From Hyphomonas sp. 34-62-18 (GTDB taxonomy: Bacteria; Pseudomonadota; Alphaproteobacteria; Caulobacterales; Hyphomonadaceae), in assembly GCF_002282565.1 (NCBI RefSeq), contig NZ_NCJT01000022.1:1-44754 (forward strand): a stretch of DNA of 44,754 bases. Direction: 5' to 3'. The position numbers and the translations under genes were made by a program. Shown here one piece after another: positions 9,087 to 17,492 of this stretch. The notes beneath the pieces were generated by a model. The model had not been told where the DNA came from and did not search any database. It was given only the letters and a program-made list of their open reading frames with translations. Positions within the stretch are counted from its first letter, which is position 1. Each line of letters begins with the position of its first letter.

Positions 9087-10085
9087 ATGGCCGGGCGCGT
9101 TGTCTGCTTTGGAGAGCTGCTGCTGCGGCTGACGGCGCCGGGCGCGGAACGCCTGCTGCAATCCTGGTCGCTGGATGTGTGCGTGGGCGGGGCGGAGGCC
9201 AATGTAGGCGTATCGCTCGCCGCCTTCGGGCATGAGGTAAGCTTTGCGAGCATTGTGGCAGATAATCCGCTGGGCGCAGCGGCGCTGGGCGAGCTTCGCC
9301 GCCACGGCGTCCATACGGACACAGTCATCTCTGCGCCGGGCCGGATGGGGCTCTATTTCCTTGAGCCGGGCGCCGTGCGCCGCCCCGCGCGCATCACCTA
9401 TGACCGCGCCGGCTCGGCCTTTGCGCAGGCGGCGCCCGATAGCCTCGATTGGACCGCCATCCTGAGCGGCGCAGACCTGTTTCATGTTTCCGGCGTGACG
9501 CCCGCGATTGGCGCAAATGGCGCGGCGGCGGTTGTGCGCGCAGTCAGGGCGGCGGTGGCCGCCGGGGTGCCGGTCTCTTTTGATGGCAATTACCGCGCCC
9601 TGCTCTGGGAAGCCTGGGACGGCGACGGGCCGGCAATCCTCAAGGAGATTCTCTCTTGCGCCACCTATGCCTTCATCAATGAGCGGGACATCGCGCTGAT
9701 CCTGAAGGCAAGGTTTGAGAGCCGCCAGGCCGCCTTTGAGCACGCATTCGACGTTTTCCCGCGCCTTCGGGCGATTGCGGCCACAACCCGTCAACAATCC
9801 TCCGTAGACGATCAGGCGATTGCCGGGGAACTCGTCACGCGGGAAGGGCGCTGGACGTCTCCGGTGCATGAACTTCCCGGCGTCATTGACCGGATCGGGG
9901 GCGGTGATGCTTTCGCGGCGGGGGCTTTGCACGGGCTGCTTGAGGGCAGGGATGGGCAGTACACAATCGATTTTGCCGTGGCGGCTGGGGCGCTGAAACA
10001 TTCCATTCCGGGCGATTTCAATCGCGCCTCCGTGGCTGAAGTCGAAGCCGCCATGGCGGGCGGAAGCCTGGACGTGAAGCGCTGA
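9087..10085 (+). CDS. kdgK: 2-keto-3-deoxygluconate kinase (PfkB/ribokinase family)
   Basis: 332 residues. PfkB-family features: the N-terminal substrate-binding region CVGGAEANV near residues 31-40, SFDGNYR in the middle, and the C-terminal anion hole and catalytic aspartate in RIGGGDAFAAG. KdgK phosphorylates 2-keto-3-deoxygluconate with ATP to KDPG, which an aldolase would split to pyruvate and glyceraldehyde 3-phosphate. The aldolase gene is not in this window. It is the last gene of the isomerase-kduD-kdgK unit; a new operator follows 22 bp after its stop. Confidence 0.9.
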   Translation: MAGRVVCFGELLLRLTAPGAERLLQSWSLDVCVGGAEANVGVSLAAFGHEVSFASIVADNPLGAAALGELRRHGVHTDTVISAPGRMGLYFLEPGAVRRPARITYDRAGSAFAQAAPDSLDWTAILSGADLFHVSGVTPAIGANGAAAVVRAVRAAVAAGVPVSFDGNYRALLWEAWDGDGPAILKEILSCATYAFINERDIALILKARFESRQAAFEHAFDVFPRLRAIAATTRQQSSVDDQAIAGELVTREGRWTSPVHELPGVIDRIGGGDAFAAGALHGLLEGRDGQYTIDFAVAAGALKHSIPGDFNRASVAEVEAAMAGGSLDVKR

Positions 10086-10104
10086 AAATCAGCGCCGAAA
10101 CAGT

Positions 10105-10121
10105 ATTGACACCGGTTACCA
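10105..10121 (+). promoter_or_regulatory. LacI-type operator and promoter of the TRAP operon
   Basis: TATTGACACCGGTTACCA contains the same 15-base operator as at 7568-7582. TTGACA (10106-10111) inside it can serve as a -35 with a weak -10 around 10128-10134. If so, the ATG at 10132 would be upstream of the transcript start, which favours the ATG at 10198 for dctP. An alternative is TATTGA as the -10, in which case either start is possible. Confidence 0.72.
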
Positions 10122-10197
10122 TAACGCCACTATGGAACCAAAGAACAAGAACAGTCTGGCGCAGGGGCCAGCGCCCAATGGGGGCACGGAAACAGGC

Positions 10198-11217
10198 ATG
10201 AGGAAGCCAGCTTCAGCAGATGCACACGGCGTGAGCCGCCGGACGGCGCTGGCGGCGGGGCTGGCGGCAACCGGGCTCGCCGCCTGCGGTGTCCGCGCCG
10301 GGCGCATGTTCCTGTCCACTGATACGCACCCGGAGGAATATCCAACCGTTCAGGCCGTGAAGGAAATGGGCCGCCTGCTGGAGGCGCGCACGGACGGGCG
10401 GCTCGGGATCAAGATCTATGCCGGCGGGCAACTCGGCTCGGAGCAGGACACGCTCGAAATCACCGTATTCGGCGGTCTTGATCTCAACCGGGTGAATCTC
10501 GCGCCCCTCAACTCGATCGAGCCGCTGACAACCATTCCCGCGCTGCCATTCCTGTTCAAGTCGAACGATCATATGCGCCGCGCGCTCGACAGTGACATCG
10601 GGGATGAAATCCTTGCCTCGCTTGAGCGACATGGGCTGATCGGGCTCTGTTTCTATGACAGCGGCGACCGCAATTTCTACAACACGCGGCGTCCAATTCG
10701 CACGCCGGAGGATATGCGGGGCCTGAAAATCCGTGTGCCGAGTTCCGATCTTTATGTCTCGATGATCCGGGCGCTCGGGGCCGATGCGACACCGATGAGC
10801 ATTGCGGAAGTGTATCAGGCGCTCGTCCAGGGCGTGATTGACGGGGCGGAGAACAACTGGCCCTCCTATGATAGCGGCCGTCATTTTGAGGCGGCAAAAT
10901 ATTACAGCCTGACGCAGCATGTCATCGCGCCGGAAGTTCTCGTCATGTCGAAATCCCGCTGGGACAAGCTGGATGAGGCAGATCGTTTGCTGGTGCGGGC
11001 GGCGGCAAAGGAGTCTGTTCCCTTCATGCGGACACTTTGGGACCAGAGAGTGGAAACTTCCCGCAAGCGGCTCCTGGAAGCCGGCATCGAGGTCAATGAG
11101 GTGGACGACAAGGCGGCTTTCGCCAGCGCCATGCGCCCTGTTTGGGACCGGTATGTCGTATCGGAAAAAGCCAGGCGGCTTGTCTCCCGCATAGAAGAGA
11201 TGGGGGATGCAGAGTGA
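10198..11217 (+). CDS. TRAP transporter substrate-binding protein (DctP family)
   Basis: 339 residues from the ATG at 10198; the frame is open to 10132 (361 residues). The N-terminus carries SRRTALAAG, a twin-arginine motif, followed by GLAAC, a lipobox, so a Tat-exported, lipid-anchored binding protein is suggested. The body is DctP-like: GGQLGSEQDTLE, then the family signature around TPEDMRGLKIRVP, whose arginine typically binds the substrate carboxylate, then EVYQALVQGVIDGAE. DctP proteins deliver carboxylates, including uronates, to the membrane subunits. In this locus the ligand is probably a pectin-derived unsaturated or saturated galacturonate (inference). Its stop overlaps the dctQ start by 4 bases. 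Confidence 0.88.
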   Translation: MRKPASADAHGVSRRTALAAGLAATGLAACGVRAGRMFLSTDTHPEEYPTVQAVKEMGRLLEARTDGRLGIKIYAGGQLGSEQDTLEITVFGGLDLNRVNLAPLNSIEPLTTIPALPFLFKSNDHMRRALDSDIGDEILASLERHGLIGLCFYDSGDRNFYNTRRPIRTPEDMRGLKIRVPSSDLYVSMIRALGADATPMSIAEVYQALVQGVIDGAENNWPSYDSGRHFEAAKYYSLTQHVIAPEVLVMSKSRWDKLDEADRLLVRAAAKESVPFMRTLWDQRVETSRKRLLEAGIEVNEVDDKAAFASAMRPVWDRYVVSEKARRLVSRIEEMGDAE

Positions 11218-11723
11218 TCCGTATACTCGCCAATGTCACGCGTATCGCGGCAGACCTCCTCATAAAGGCAGCGGCCTTCGGGCTGGTGATGATGACCGTC
11301 ATTGTCGGCTGGCAGGTGTTTGGCCGCTATGTGCTCAATTCCACGCCGTCCTGGTCTGAACAGGCCGCGCTCACCCTGATGATCTGGTATGTCGCGCTCG
11401 CGGCGGCGGCCGGCGTCCGGCAGGGCTTTCACATCCGGATTGTTGCGCTGGAAGAAGCAGTGTCGCCGGGCGTGCGCAAATGGATGCAGATTGTCTCCAA
11501 CAGCATCGTCGGGCTTTGCGGCGCGGCGATGTTCATCTGGGGCGGCGAGCTTGTTCTGCGCACCTGGAGCCATGTGGTGCCCTCGCTCGGTATCCCGCGT
11601 GGGCTCACCTACCTTGCCTTGCCCCTTTCCGGCGCGCTGATGGCTTTGTTCGCCCTCGAACAGGTTCTGGAGCGCTTCGGATACAGTGCGGCCTGCCCCA
11701 CCCCGATTGAGGAAACCGCCTGA
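11214..11723 (+). CDS. TRAP transporter small membrane subunit (DctQ family)
   Basis: 169 residues from the GTG at 11214, which overlaps the dctP stop in GTGA and has GGGGGA upstream. Four predicted membrane helices are visible, with the family hallmark WQVFGRYVLNSTPSWSEQ after the first helix and RQGFHIRI after the second. DctQ forms the small integral-membrane subunit that pairs with DctM. Its stop overlaps the ATG of the next gene by one base, so translation of the three TRAP genes is probably coupled. Confidence 0.92.
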   Translation: MIRILANVTRIAADLLIKAAAFGLVMMTVIVGWQVFGRYVLNSTPSWSEQAALTLMIWYVALAAAAGVRQGFHIRIVALEEAVSPGVRKWMQIVSNSIVGLCGAAMFIWGGELVLRTWSHVVPSLGIPRGLTYLALPLSGALMALFALEQVLERFGYSAACPTPIEETA

Positions 11724-13003
11724 TGGAACTGCTCATTCTCATGGGCGTACTCGTCCTGCTGCTGGCCATCGGTGTACCGGTTGCCTACTCGCTGCTCGGA
11801 GCCTCGATTGCCACTTTCCTGGCGATGGATATCCCGCTGGTCGTCGTCTTCCAGCGCCTTGCGGGCGGGATCAGCGTGTTCTCGCTGATGGCCATTCCGT
11901 TTTTCATCTTCGCGGGCGATCTCATGTATCGATCCGGCATTGCCCAGCGCCTTGTGGAAGTGGCCGAAGCGATGCTCGGACGCACACGGGGCGGGCTTGG
12001 TCTCGTCAATGTCGGCGCCTCCACCATGTTTGGCGCGGTCTCCGGCTCGGCCATCGCCAGCGCGTCGGCCATGGGCTCCACGCTGATGCCGCTGATGAAG
12101 CAGAAGGGCTATGACGCAGACTATGCCGTCAATGTCACCGTCTCGGCTGCCATTGTCGGCCTGCTTATTCCGCCCTCGCACAATATGATCATCTACTCGG
12201 CCGCTTCCGGCATCGGCGTGCCGATCGGGGATCTGTTTCTTGCAGGCGTTATTCCGGGCATCGTCACGGCGCTGATCCTGATGCTGGTCACCTGGCTGGT
12301 GGCCGCCCGCCGGGGCTATCCGGCTGGCGCCTTTCCAGGTTGGCGCGGCTTTGTGCGCTCGCTTCTTTTCGCCATCCCCGGCCTCATGGCGGCGGTCATC
12401 ATCATGGGCGGCATCCTCTCCGGCATCTTCACCGCGACGGAATCGTCCGCGATCGCGGTGATCTATACCGTCCTGGTTGGCGCCTTCGTCTATCGCTCGC
12501 TGGGATGGTCGCGCTTCGTGGACGCCGCCCAGCAGTCTGTGAAGGTCACCGCCATGGTGCTGCTGATCATCGGCGCGGCCACAGCTTTCGGCTATGCGCT
12601 GGCCGTGCTGGAGGCGCCTGCAAAACTTGCCGAACTCATCACCTCCATCACGCGCAATCCGCTCGCTGTCCTTCTCATCATCAACATCACGCTGCTGGTC
12701 CTCGGCACCTTCATGGACATGTCGCCCCTGATCGTGATCACTACGCCGATCCTTCTGCCGGTGGTTATGGAAGTGGGCGTGGATCCGGTCCATTTCGGCA
12801 TCATCATGATGCTCAATCTGGGCATTGGCCTGGTCACACCCCCGGTCGGCTCGGTTTTGTTTGTCGGCGCGGCCGTGGGCGGCATCAAGGTTGAGCAGGC
12901 GGTGAAGACGATCTGGCCGTTTTATCTGGCGCTGATCGTTTCGCTGCTGCTCGTCACCTACATTCCCGCCCTGTCGCTGTCCCTGCCGGGCCTGTTCAAT
13001 TAG
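11723..13003 (+). CDS. TRAP transporter large membrane subunit (DctM family)
   Basis: 426 residues, hydrophobic almost throughout, with about 12 membrane segments. DctM-type motifs include AIPFFIFAGDLMYRSG near residue 60, GASTMFGAVSGSAIASASAMG, IPPSHNMIIYSAASG, and GLVTPPVGSVLFVGAAVG near the C-terminus. DctM is the sodium-coupled permease that moves the substrate presented by DctP across the inner membrane. Its length is normal for the family. The following cupin gene starts 10 bp later, indicating one operon. Confidence 0.94.
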   Translation: MELLILMGVLVLLLAIGVPVAYSLLGASIATFLAMDIPLVVVFQRLAGGISVFSLMAIPFFIFAGDLMYRSGIAQRLVEVAEAMLGRTRGGLGLVNVGASTMFGAVSGSAIASASAMGSTLMPLMKQKGYDADYAVNVTVSAAIVGLLIPPSHNMIIYSAASGIGVPIGDLFLAGVIPGIVTALILMLVTWLVAARRGYPAGAFPGWRGFVRSLLFAIPGLMAAVIIMGGILSGIFTATESSAIAVIYTVLVGAFVYRSLGWSRFVDAAQQSVKVTAMVLLIIGAATAFGYALAVLEAPAKLAELITSITRNPLAVLLIINITLLVLGTFMDMSPLIVITTPILLPVVMEVGVDPVHFGIIMMLNLGIGLVTPPVGSVLFVGAAVGGIKVEQAVKTIWPFYLALIVSLLLVTYIPALSLSLPGLFN

Positions 13004-13013
13004 AGGCACGTTT

Positions 13014-13445
13014 ATGATCCGCCTGCTGACTGGAATACTGGTGTCATCTTTCCTGGCTGCTTGCGCTTCGGCAGCGCCACCGGAGCAGGGCTCTGCGCCC
13101 GCCATGGTCATCGTCTCGGAAGAGGACGTGAAGGTCGAAGAGGCGCCGCCACACGGAAAGATCGGGATGAGCACAGCCTGGCGCATATCCGACGCGGTTC
13201 CGGTTCGCGCCTTTGAATTCCGCAAGCGCGCCCTGCATCCGGGCAGCGCCATCGGGCTTCACCCCATCAATCATGACGAGATCTACTATGTTCTCTCCGG
13301 TGAAGGCGTGGTCCATTCAGACGGTGAGGAGCAAACGCTCACCGCCGGCATGGCGGCGTATCTCTACACAGGCGCCATTGTCGGCATACGGCAAGTCGGC
13401 GCAGAGCCACTGGTCCTGATCATCGCCTATCCACCGGGAGACTAG
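13014..13445 (+). CDS. Exported cupin-domain lipoprotein
   Basis: 143 residues. A short hydrophobic leader ends in FLAAC, a good lipobox (Cys 17), so the protein is probably anchored facing the periplasm. The rest is one cupin barrel: motif 1 around HPINHDEIYYVLSGEGVV with two histidines and a glutamate, and motif 2 around LTAGMAAYLYTG with its usual histidine not evident. Cytoplasmic cupins of the KdgF type open unsaturated uronates in pectin pathways; an exported relative would act before TRAP uptake. That link is inference. It is flanked by dctM (10 bp) and an exported hydrolase (2 bp). Confidence 0.8.
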   Translation: MIRLLTGILVSSFLAACASAAPPEQGSAPAMVIVSEEDVKVEEAPPHGKIGMSTAWRISDAVPVRAFEFRKRALHPGSAIGLHPINHDEIYYVLSGEGVVHSDGEEQTLTAGMAAYLYTGAIVGIRQVGAEPLVLIIAYPPGD

Positions 13446-13447
13446 GC

Positions 13448-14434
13448 ATGCTCTCCCGCCGCACTGTCCTGGCAGTTGGCATAGCGCTTTTGGCCGCCGC
13501 CTTCGCGTCTGCGGTTCCGCCAGCGCCCCCGGCCGCGATCGAGCCGGATGAGACGGTCCTGCTCTGGCCAATGGGCCCACCGGGAGGTGTTCCTGAGGGG
13601 CTGCAGGAAAGGATCGTCCATCGCGAGAATCCCTTCGGCCTGACAGACCGCGCAGCCCATGACGTGACCGCGCCCAGCCTTTCCATTTTCCATCCCCAAA
13701 CGCCCGATGGTTCGGCAATCCTGATCATTCCGGGGGGCGGATACAAATGGGTGGTGGTCGACAAGGAAGGCTTTGAGGGCGCGGCGCATTTCGCAGGTGG
13801 GGGCGCGACCGTTTACGTCCTGCGCTATCGCCTGCCGCATCAGGGCTGGCAGGCCGGGCCGCGTGCGCCCCTGCAGGACGCCCAGCGCGCGATGCGCGTC
13901 ATTCGCGCGCGCGCCGAGGAAGATGGGATAGACCCCGCGCGCGTGATGGTCATGGGATTTTCCGCAGGCGGACATCTTGCCGGCACGCTGGCAATGCAGT
14001 TTGACATGCCCACCTTTGCGCCCGCCGACGCGGCCGACACCCTCTCGGCAAGGCCCGATGCGGCCGCGCTGATCTATCCCGTCGCAACGATGACCGAGCC
14101 CTTCGCCCATCCCGGCTCAAGGCTCAACATGCTCGGCGCGGCGCCAACACCAGAAACGATCACCCGCTGGTCGCTTGAGTCCATGGCGCGTCCCGATATG
14201 CCGCCCGTTTTCCTCATGCATGCTGCGGATGACGCCGCTGTTCCGGTTGAAAATGCGCTGATGCTTCATGCGGCACTGCGCCAGGCGGGCGTGCCGGTGG
14301 CGCTGCATGTATTCGAAGCAGGGGGCCATGGGTTTGGCCTCAGGGGCATTGCGGGCACGCCCTTGCAGTCCTGGCCCTCGCTTCTGCACGATTGGGGCGT
14401 TAACAAGGGCATCTTCCGCAACGACAACTCCTGA
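13448..14434 (+). CDS. Exported alpha/beta hydrolase, acetylesterase-like
   Basis: 328 residues. The signal-like N-terminus is LSRRTVLAVGIALLAAAFASA, whose RR could also be a Tat motif. The fold is alpha/beta hydrolase: oxyanion region IIPGGGYKW, nucleophile elbow MGFSAGGH, aspartate in HAADDAAVP and histidine in EAGGHGFGL. This arrangement is typical of the esterase/lipase group annotated as xylan or pectin acetylesterases and endoxylanase-like esterases. Removing acetyl groups from pectic fragments in the periplasm fits the operon. It starts 2 bp after the cupin gene and ends 16 bp before the PEPC-family gene. Confidence 0.85.
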   Translation: MLSRRTVLAVGIALLAAAFASAVPPAPPAAIEPDETVLLWPMGPPGGVPEGLQERIVHRENPFGLTDRAAHDVTAPSLSIFHPQTPDGSAILIIPGGGYKWVVVDKEGFEGAAHFAGGGATVYVLRYRLPHQGWQAGPRAPLQDAQRAMRVIRARAEEDGIDPARVMVMGFSAGGHLAGTLAMQFDMPTFAPADAADTLSARPDAAALIYPVATMTEPFAHPGSRLNMLGAAPTPETITRWSLESMARPDMPPVFLMHAADDAAVPVENALMLHAALRQAGVPVALHVFEAGGHGFGLRGIAGTPLQSWPSLLHDWGVNKGIFRNDNS

Positions 14435-14450
14435 TCGCTGGACCTGACAC

Positions 14451-17285
14451 ATGAAGACGACACGTATCGAGCCGACCCTCGCGGCCGCTGGAGACTATCT
14501 GCGCCAGCAGGCGGCGAGGATAGCGGAAGATCCGATGACCAACTCGGTCTTCGCCTTTGCGCAGACCTTGTTTCAGGACATCGAGCGGGGAGATACCCAG
14601 CTGGATGAAATTGCGTCGCTGATCGATGAGGCCCACCTTCTGCTTGTCAGCCAGCGTGCCGGGCGATTGCGCGAGCAGCACGGCGGAGCCAGGCCGGATA
14701 AGGCGTGGGCCCACGTAAAAACCACTCTGGAAACCCTTGCCGAAAAGGGCTTTGAAACCTTTCGCACAAGCCTTGAACAGGCGCGCGGCGGCGTTGTGTT
14801 TACCGCCCACCCGACCTTCTCGCTCTCGCCGGAACTTCGCGCGGCGATTGCCGGGGCGGCGGTCAGCCCTGGCAAGCCAGCACGCCAAGCCCTCGAAAAA
14901 GCGCTGCAAGCCGATGCGCGCGGCTGGAACCGGGCGATCACGCTTGCGAGCGAGCATGGGGAGGTGCAGGTGGCGCTGCTCAACGCAGCCGCCGCCCAAC
15001 AGCAATTTGCGTCGCTGGTGTTCGAAGTGGCTCAGGCCCATTTCCCGGATGATTGGAGACAGCTCCGCCCTGCATTGCCAACGATAGCCAGCTGGGTGGG
15101 CTATGATCTGGACGGCCGGACGGATATCCACTGGTCCCACTCCATCGCCTTCCGGCTGACGGAAAAGGCGGAGCAGCTGCGGCGCTATCATGCCCGCGTG
15201 CAGGCGATCCTGGAGCATCATCCTGCCGCCAAGGGGCTCGTTCCCCTGCTCGAAAGGCTTGATCTTGCGGCAGGCGAAACAGCGCTTCAGGCGGCGATGT
15301 TTACCGGTGATCTTCAGAATCCGGAGCATCTGGTCGCCGCTGCCAACCGCCTTACGGCTGAGGGGCCGGGCCGGCTTGTGGACGCTGCGGAGATCGTTTC
15401 AGCGCTGGACAGCGCTCTGGCCGAAGCTGAGGGTGAAGAAAGCCTCGCCCGAGACCTGCTCATCCTGCGGTCTCAGGTGGAGAGCCAGCAGCTTGGCACT
15501 GGGCGAATTCACCTTCGGGTAAATGCAGCGCAAATTGCCACGGTCATCAGCCGCGAACTCAATCTTGATGCGGATGAACGCAGCCTTGGCCGGATGGCGC
15601 TGGCAGAGCTCTCGCGCCGGGCTGCTGCGCCAAAGCCGGTGGACGTGAACTTCGCTGACCTGTTCCTGGAGCAGTCCACCGCGCGGCGGCAGTTCATGAT
15701 GTGCGCGCAGATCCTGAAGCATATCGATGCCGGGTCGCCCATCCGTTTCCTGATTGCCGAAAGCGAAAACCCCGCCACGGTCATGGCGGCGCTTTACCTC
15801 GCCCGCCATTATGGCGTGAACGGAAATCTGGATATCTCCCCTCTGTTTGAAACACCTGAAGCGCTGGAAACGGGGGGGCGTTTTATTGAGCGCCTCCTCG
15901 ATGAGCCGGAATTTGCGGCCTATGTCCGCCGCCGGGGGCATCTGGCAATCCAGCTAGGCTTTTCGGATTCCGGCCGTTTCATTGGCCAGATCGCCGGCAA
16001 TATGGCGATCGAACGTATCCACAATCTGATCCTGCGTGCCCTTGCGCCGCGTGTGCCGGGCGCGGGGCTTTTGATTTTCAACACACATGGGGAATCGATG
16101 GGCCGGGGTGCCTGGCCGGGCAGCTTTGAACAGCGCTTCGATCATCTTCTGTCACCGTGGACCCGCTCAAATGCGCAGAAACTCGGTGTCCGGATAATAC
16201 ATGAATCCAGCTTTCAGGGCGGCGATGGCTATCTCCACTTCGCTACGCCGGAACTGGCCGAAACGGCCTTTGCGCATTGGTGCAACCATCTGTTCATGCC
16301 CGCCCCTGAAAGTGCCGGCGAAGACCCGTTCTATAAGCGGACAGATCTCGTCTGGGATTTTTACCGCGCCTTGCGCGCCTGGCATGAGCGTTTCTTCGCC
16401 AATCCCGATTATGGCCGTCTACTGACGGATTTTGCACCGGGCTTCGTCGTCACCGCCGGTTCGCGCCAGACGCGGCGCCCGTCCGGGGATGCGGGCCCGC
16501 GCGCTTTGCGCGCTATCTCTCACAATGCCGAGCTTCAGCAGCTTGGCGTGCCTGCGAACACAGCCGCGGGTATCGGCTCATCCTTACAGCGGGAAACAGA
16601 CCGGCTGGTGGATCTCGTCAATGCCAGCCCCCGGATGCGCAGCCTTTTCCAGCTGGCCTGGCGGGCGCGGCTGCTGAGCAGCCTGCCGGTGCTGCGCGGC
16701 TATGCGTCGGTCTACAATCCGGATGTCTGGATTGCCCATGCCCGCGCGGCCGCGCCGGAGAAAACATCCGCCTATCGCAGTGTCTACTATGCCCTGCGCG
16801 ATGGTGAGACATCCCTTTCGGTCAATCGGACGGCAAACCTTCTTGCGATCGATCTCGACCGTTTTGACCGGCTGCTGGCGCGCCTGGATGAGGCGCCGTC
16901 CACCGTCGCGCGGCATGAAGATCGCATCAATCTCCATATCGTCCATGGCATCCGCCAGGCGCTGATGATGCATGCCTTCGCGCTGGTCGGGCGGCTGCCC
17001 CGTATTTCGGAGCGTCACGATACCAGTCTGCGCGACATCATCCGTCTGGTGACCGGCCTGCGCATTGGAGAATGTGTTGAGTTGCTCGGGCGCATTTTTC
17101 CTGCTTCGCAAGACCAGCTGACGCGGCTTTCGGCGCTCACAGAGGCGGGCGGGGAAGATGCCGGCTCGGCGCGGTATGGCTATGACCATATCCATGACAG
17201 CATCATCGCCCCGCTGGACCGGATAGATCAGCTGCTGCATCGCATCAGCCTGTCGCTCAACCATCCCTATGACGCCTTCGGATAA
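14451..17285 (+). CDS. Divergent phosphoenolpyruvate carboxylase family protein
   Basis: 944 residues, about the length of bacterial PEP carboxylases (880-940). Recognisable blocks are VVFTAHPTF (His120, matching the catalytic histidine of TAHPT), LGFSDSGRFIG for the usual GYSDSxKDxG, HGESMGRGAWP for HGRGGSVGRGG, and SRQTRRPSGDAGPRALRAI for SRPxKRRPTGGxxxLRAI. Several usually invariant residues differ: the GGDRDGNP block is GYDLDGRTD, HGR is HGE, and the C-terminus lacks the normal RNTG ending. PEPC makes oxaloacetate from PEP and bicarbonate. Whether this protein still does so is uncertain. It lies 16 bp after the hydrolase gene and probably belongs to the TRAP operon. Confidence 0.75.
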   Translation: MKTTRIEPTLAAAGDYLRQQAARIAEDPMTNSVFAFAQTLFQDIERGDTQLDEIASLIDEAHLLLVSQRAGRLREQHGGARPDKAWAHVKTTLETLAEKGFETFRTSLEQARGGVVFTAHPTFSLSPELRAAIAGAAVSPGKPARQALEKALQADARGWNRAITLASEHGEVQVALLNAAAAQQQFASLVFEVAQAHFPDDWRQLRPALPTIASWVGYDLDGRTDIHWSHSIAFRLTEKAEQLRRYHARVQAILEHHPAAKGLVPLLERLDLAAGETALQAAMFTGDLQNPEHLVAAANRLTAEGPGRLVDAAEIVSALDSALAEAEGEESLARDLLILRSQVESQQLGTGRIHLRVNAAQIATVISRELNLDADERSLGRMALAELSRRAAAPKPVDVNFADLFLEQSTARRQFMMCAQILKHIDAGSPIRFLIAESENPATVMAALYLARHYGVNGNLDISPLFETPEALETGGRFIERLLDEPEFAAYVRRRGHLAIQLGFSDSGRFIGQIAGNMAIERIHNLILRALAPRVPGAGLLIFNTHGESMGRGAWPGSFEQRFDHLLSPWTRSNAQKLGVRIIHESSFQGGDGYLHFATPELAETAFAHWCNHLFMPAPESAGEDPFYKRTDLVWDFYRALRAWHERFFANPDYGRLLTDFAPGFVVTAGSRQTRRPSGDAGPRALRAISHNAELQQLGVPANTAAGIGSSLQRETDRLVDLVNASPRMRSLFQLAWRARLLSSLPVLRGYASVYNPDVWIAHARAAAPEKTSAYRSVYYALRDGETSLSVNRTANLLAIDLDRFDRLLARLDEAPSTVARHEDRINLHIVHGIRQALMMHAFALVGRLPRISERHDTSLRDIIRLVTGLRIGECVELLGRIFPASQDQLTRLSALTEAGGEDAGSARYGYDHIHDSIIAPLDRIDQLLHRISLSLNHPYDAFG

Positions 17286-17340
17286 TCCGGGACGGGAAGG
17301 CTTGCGGCGCAATTCGAGGGAGGGGTCTGAATTGCTGGAT

Positions 17341-17403
17341 CTGTTGCAGCCGCAACAGAACACAGTCTTCGGAACGATGTTGAACCACTAACCGGAACAT
17401 GTT
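17341..17403. promoter_or_regulatory. Inverted repeats upstream of the LysR gene
   Basis: The PEPC-LysR spacer (17286-17492) holds CTGTTGC-AGCC-GCAACAG at 17341-17358 and the 10-bp palindrome GAACATGTTC at 17394-17403. Neither is followed by a T-run, so they look more like protein-binding sites, possibly for LysR autoregulation, than a terminator. This is a weak call. Confidence 0.3.
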
Positions 17404-17492
17404 CGCGCTGCGTCAATCAATTGCCGGGAGATTGCCGGCAGGCTATCGGCAAAGCGAATTACAGGCTTTGTCATTGGCCAGATGGGTGGCGC

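Noticed and set aside
8430..10001. Minus-strand frame of 523 codons over kduD and kdgK
   Set aside because: Antisense shadow of two well-supported enzymes; no domain and low-complexity composition.
11609..13252. Long open frame on the minus strand over dctQ/dctM (547 codons)
   Set aside because: Translation is rich in Arg/Asp/His/Gln with no domain, as expected for the shadow of a hydrophobic gene.
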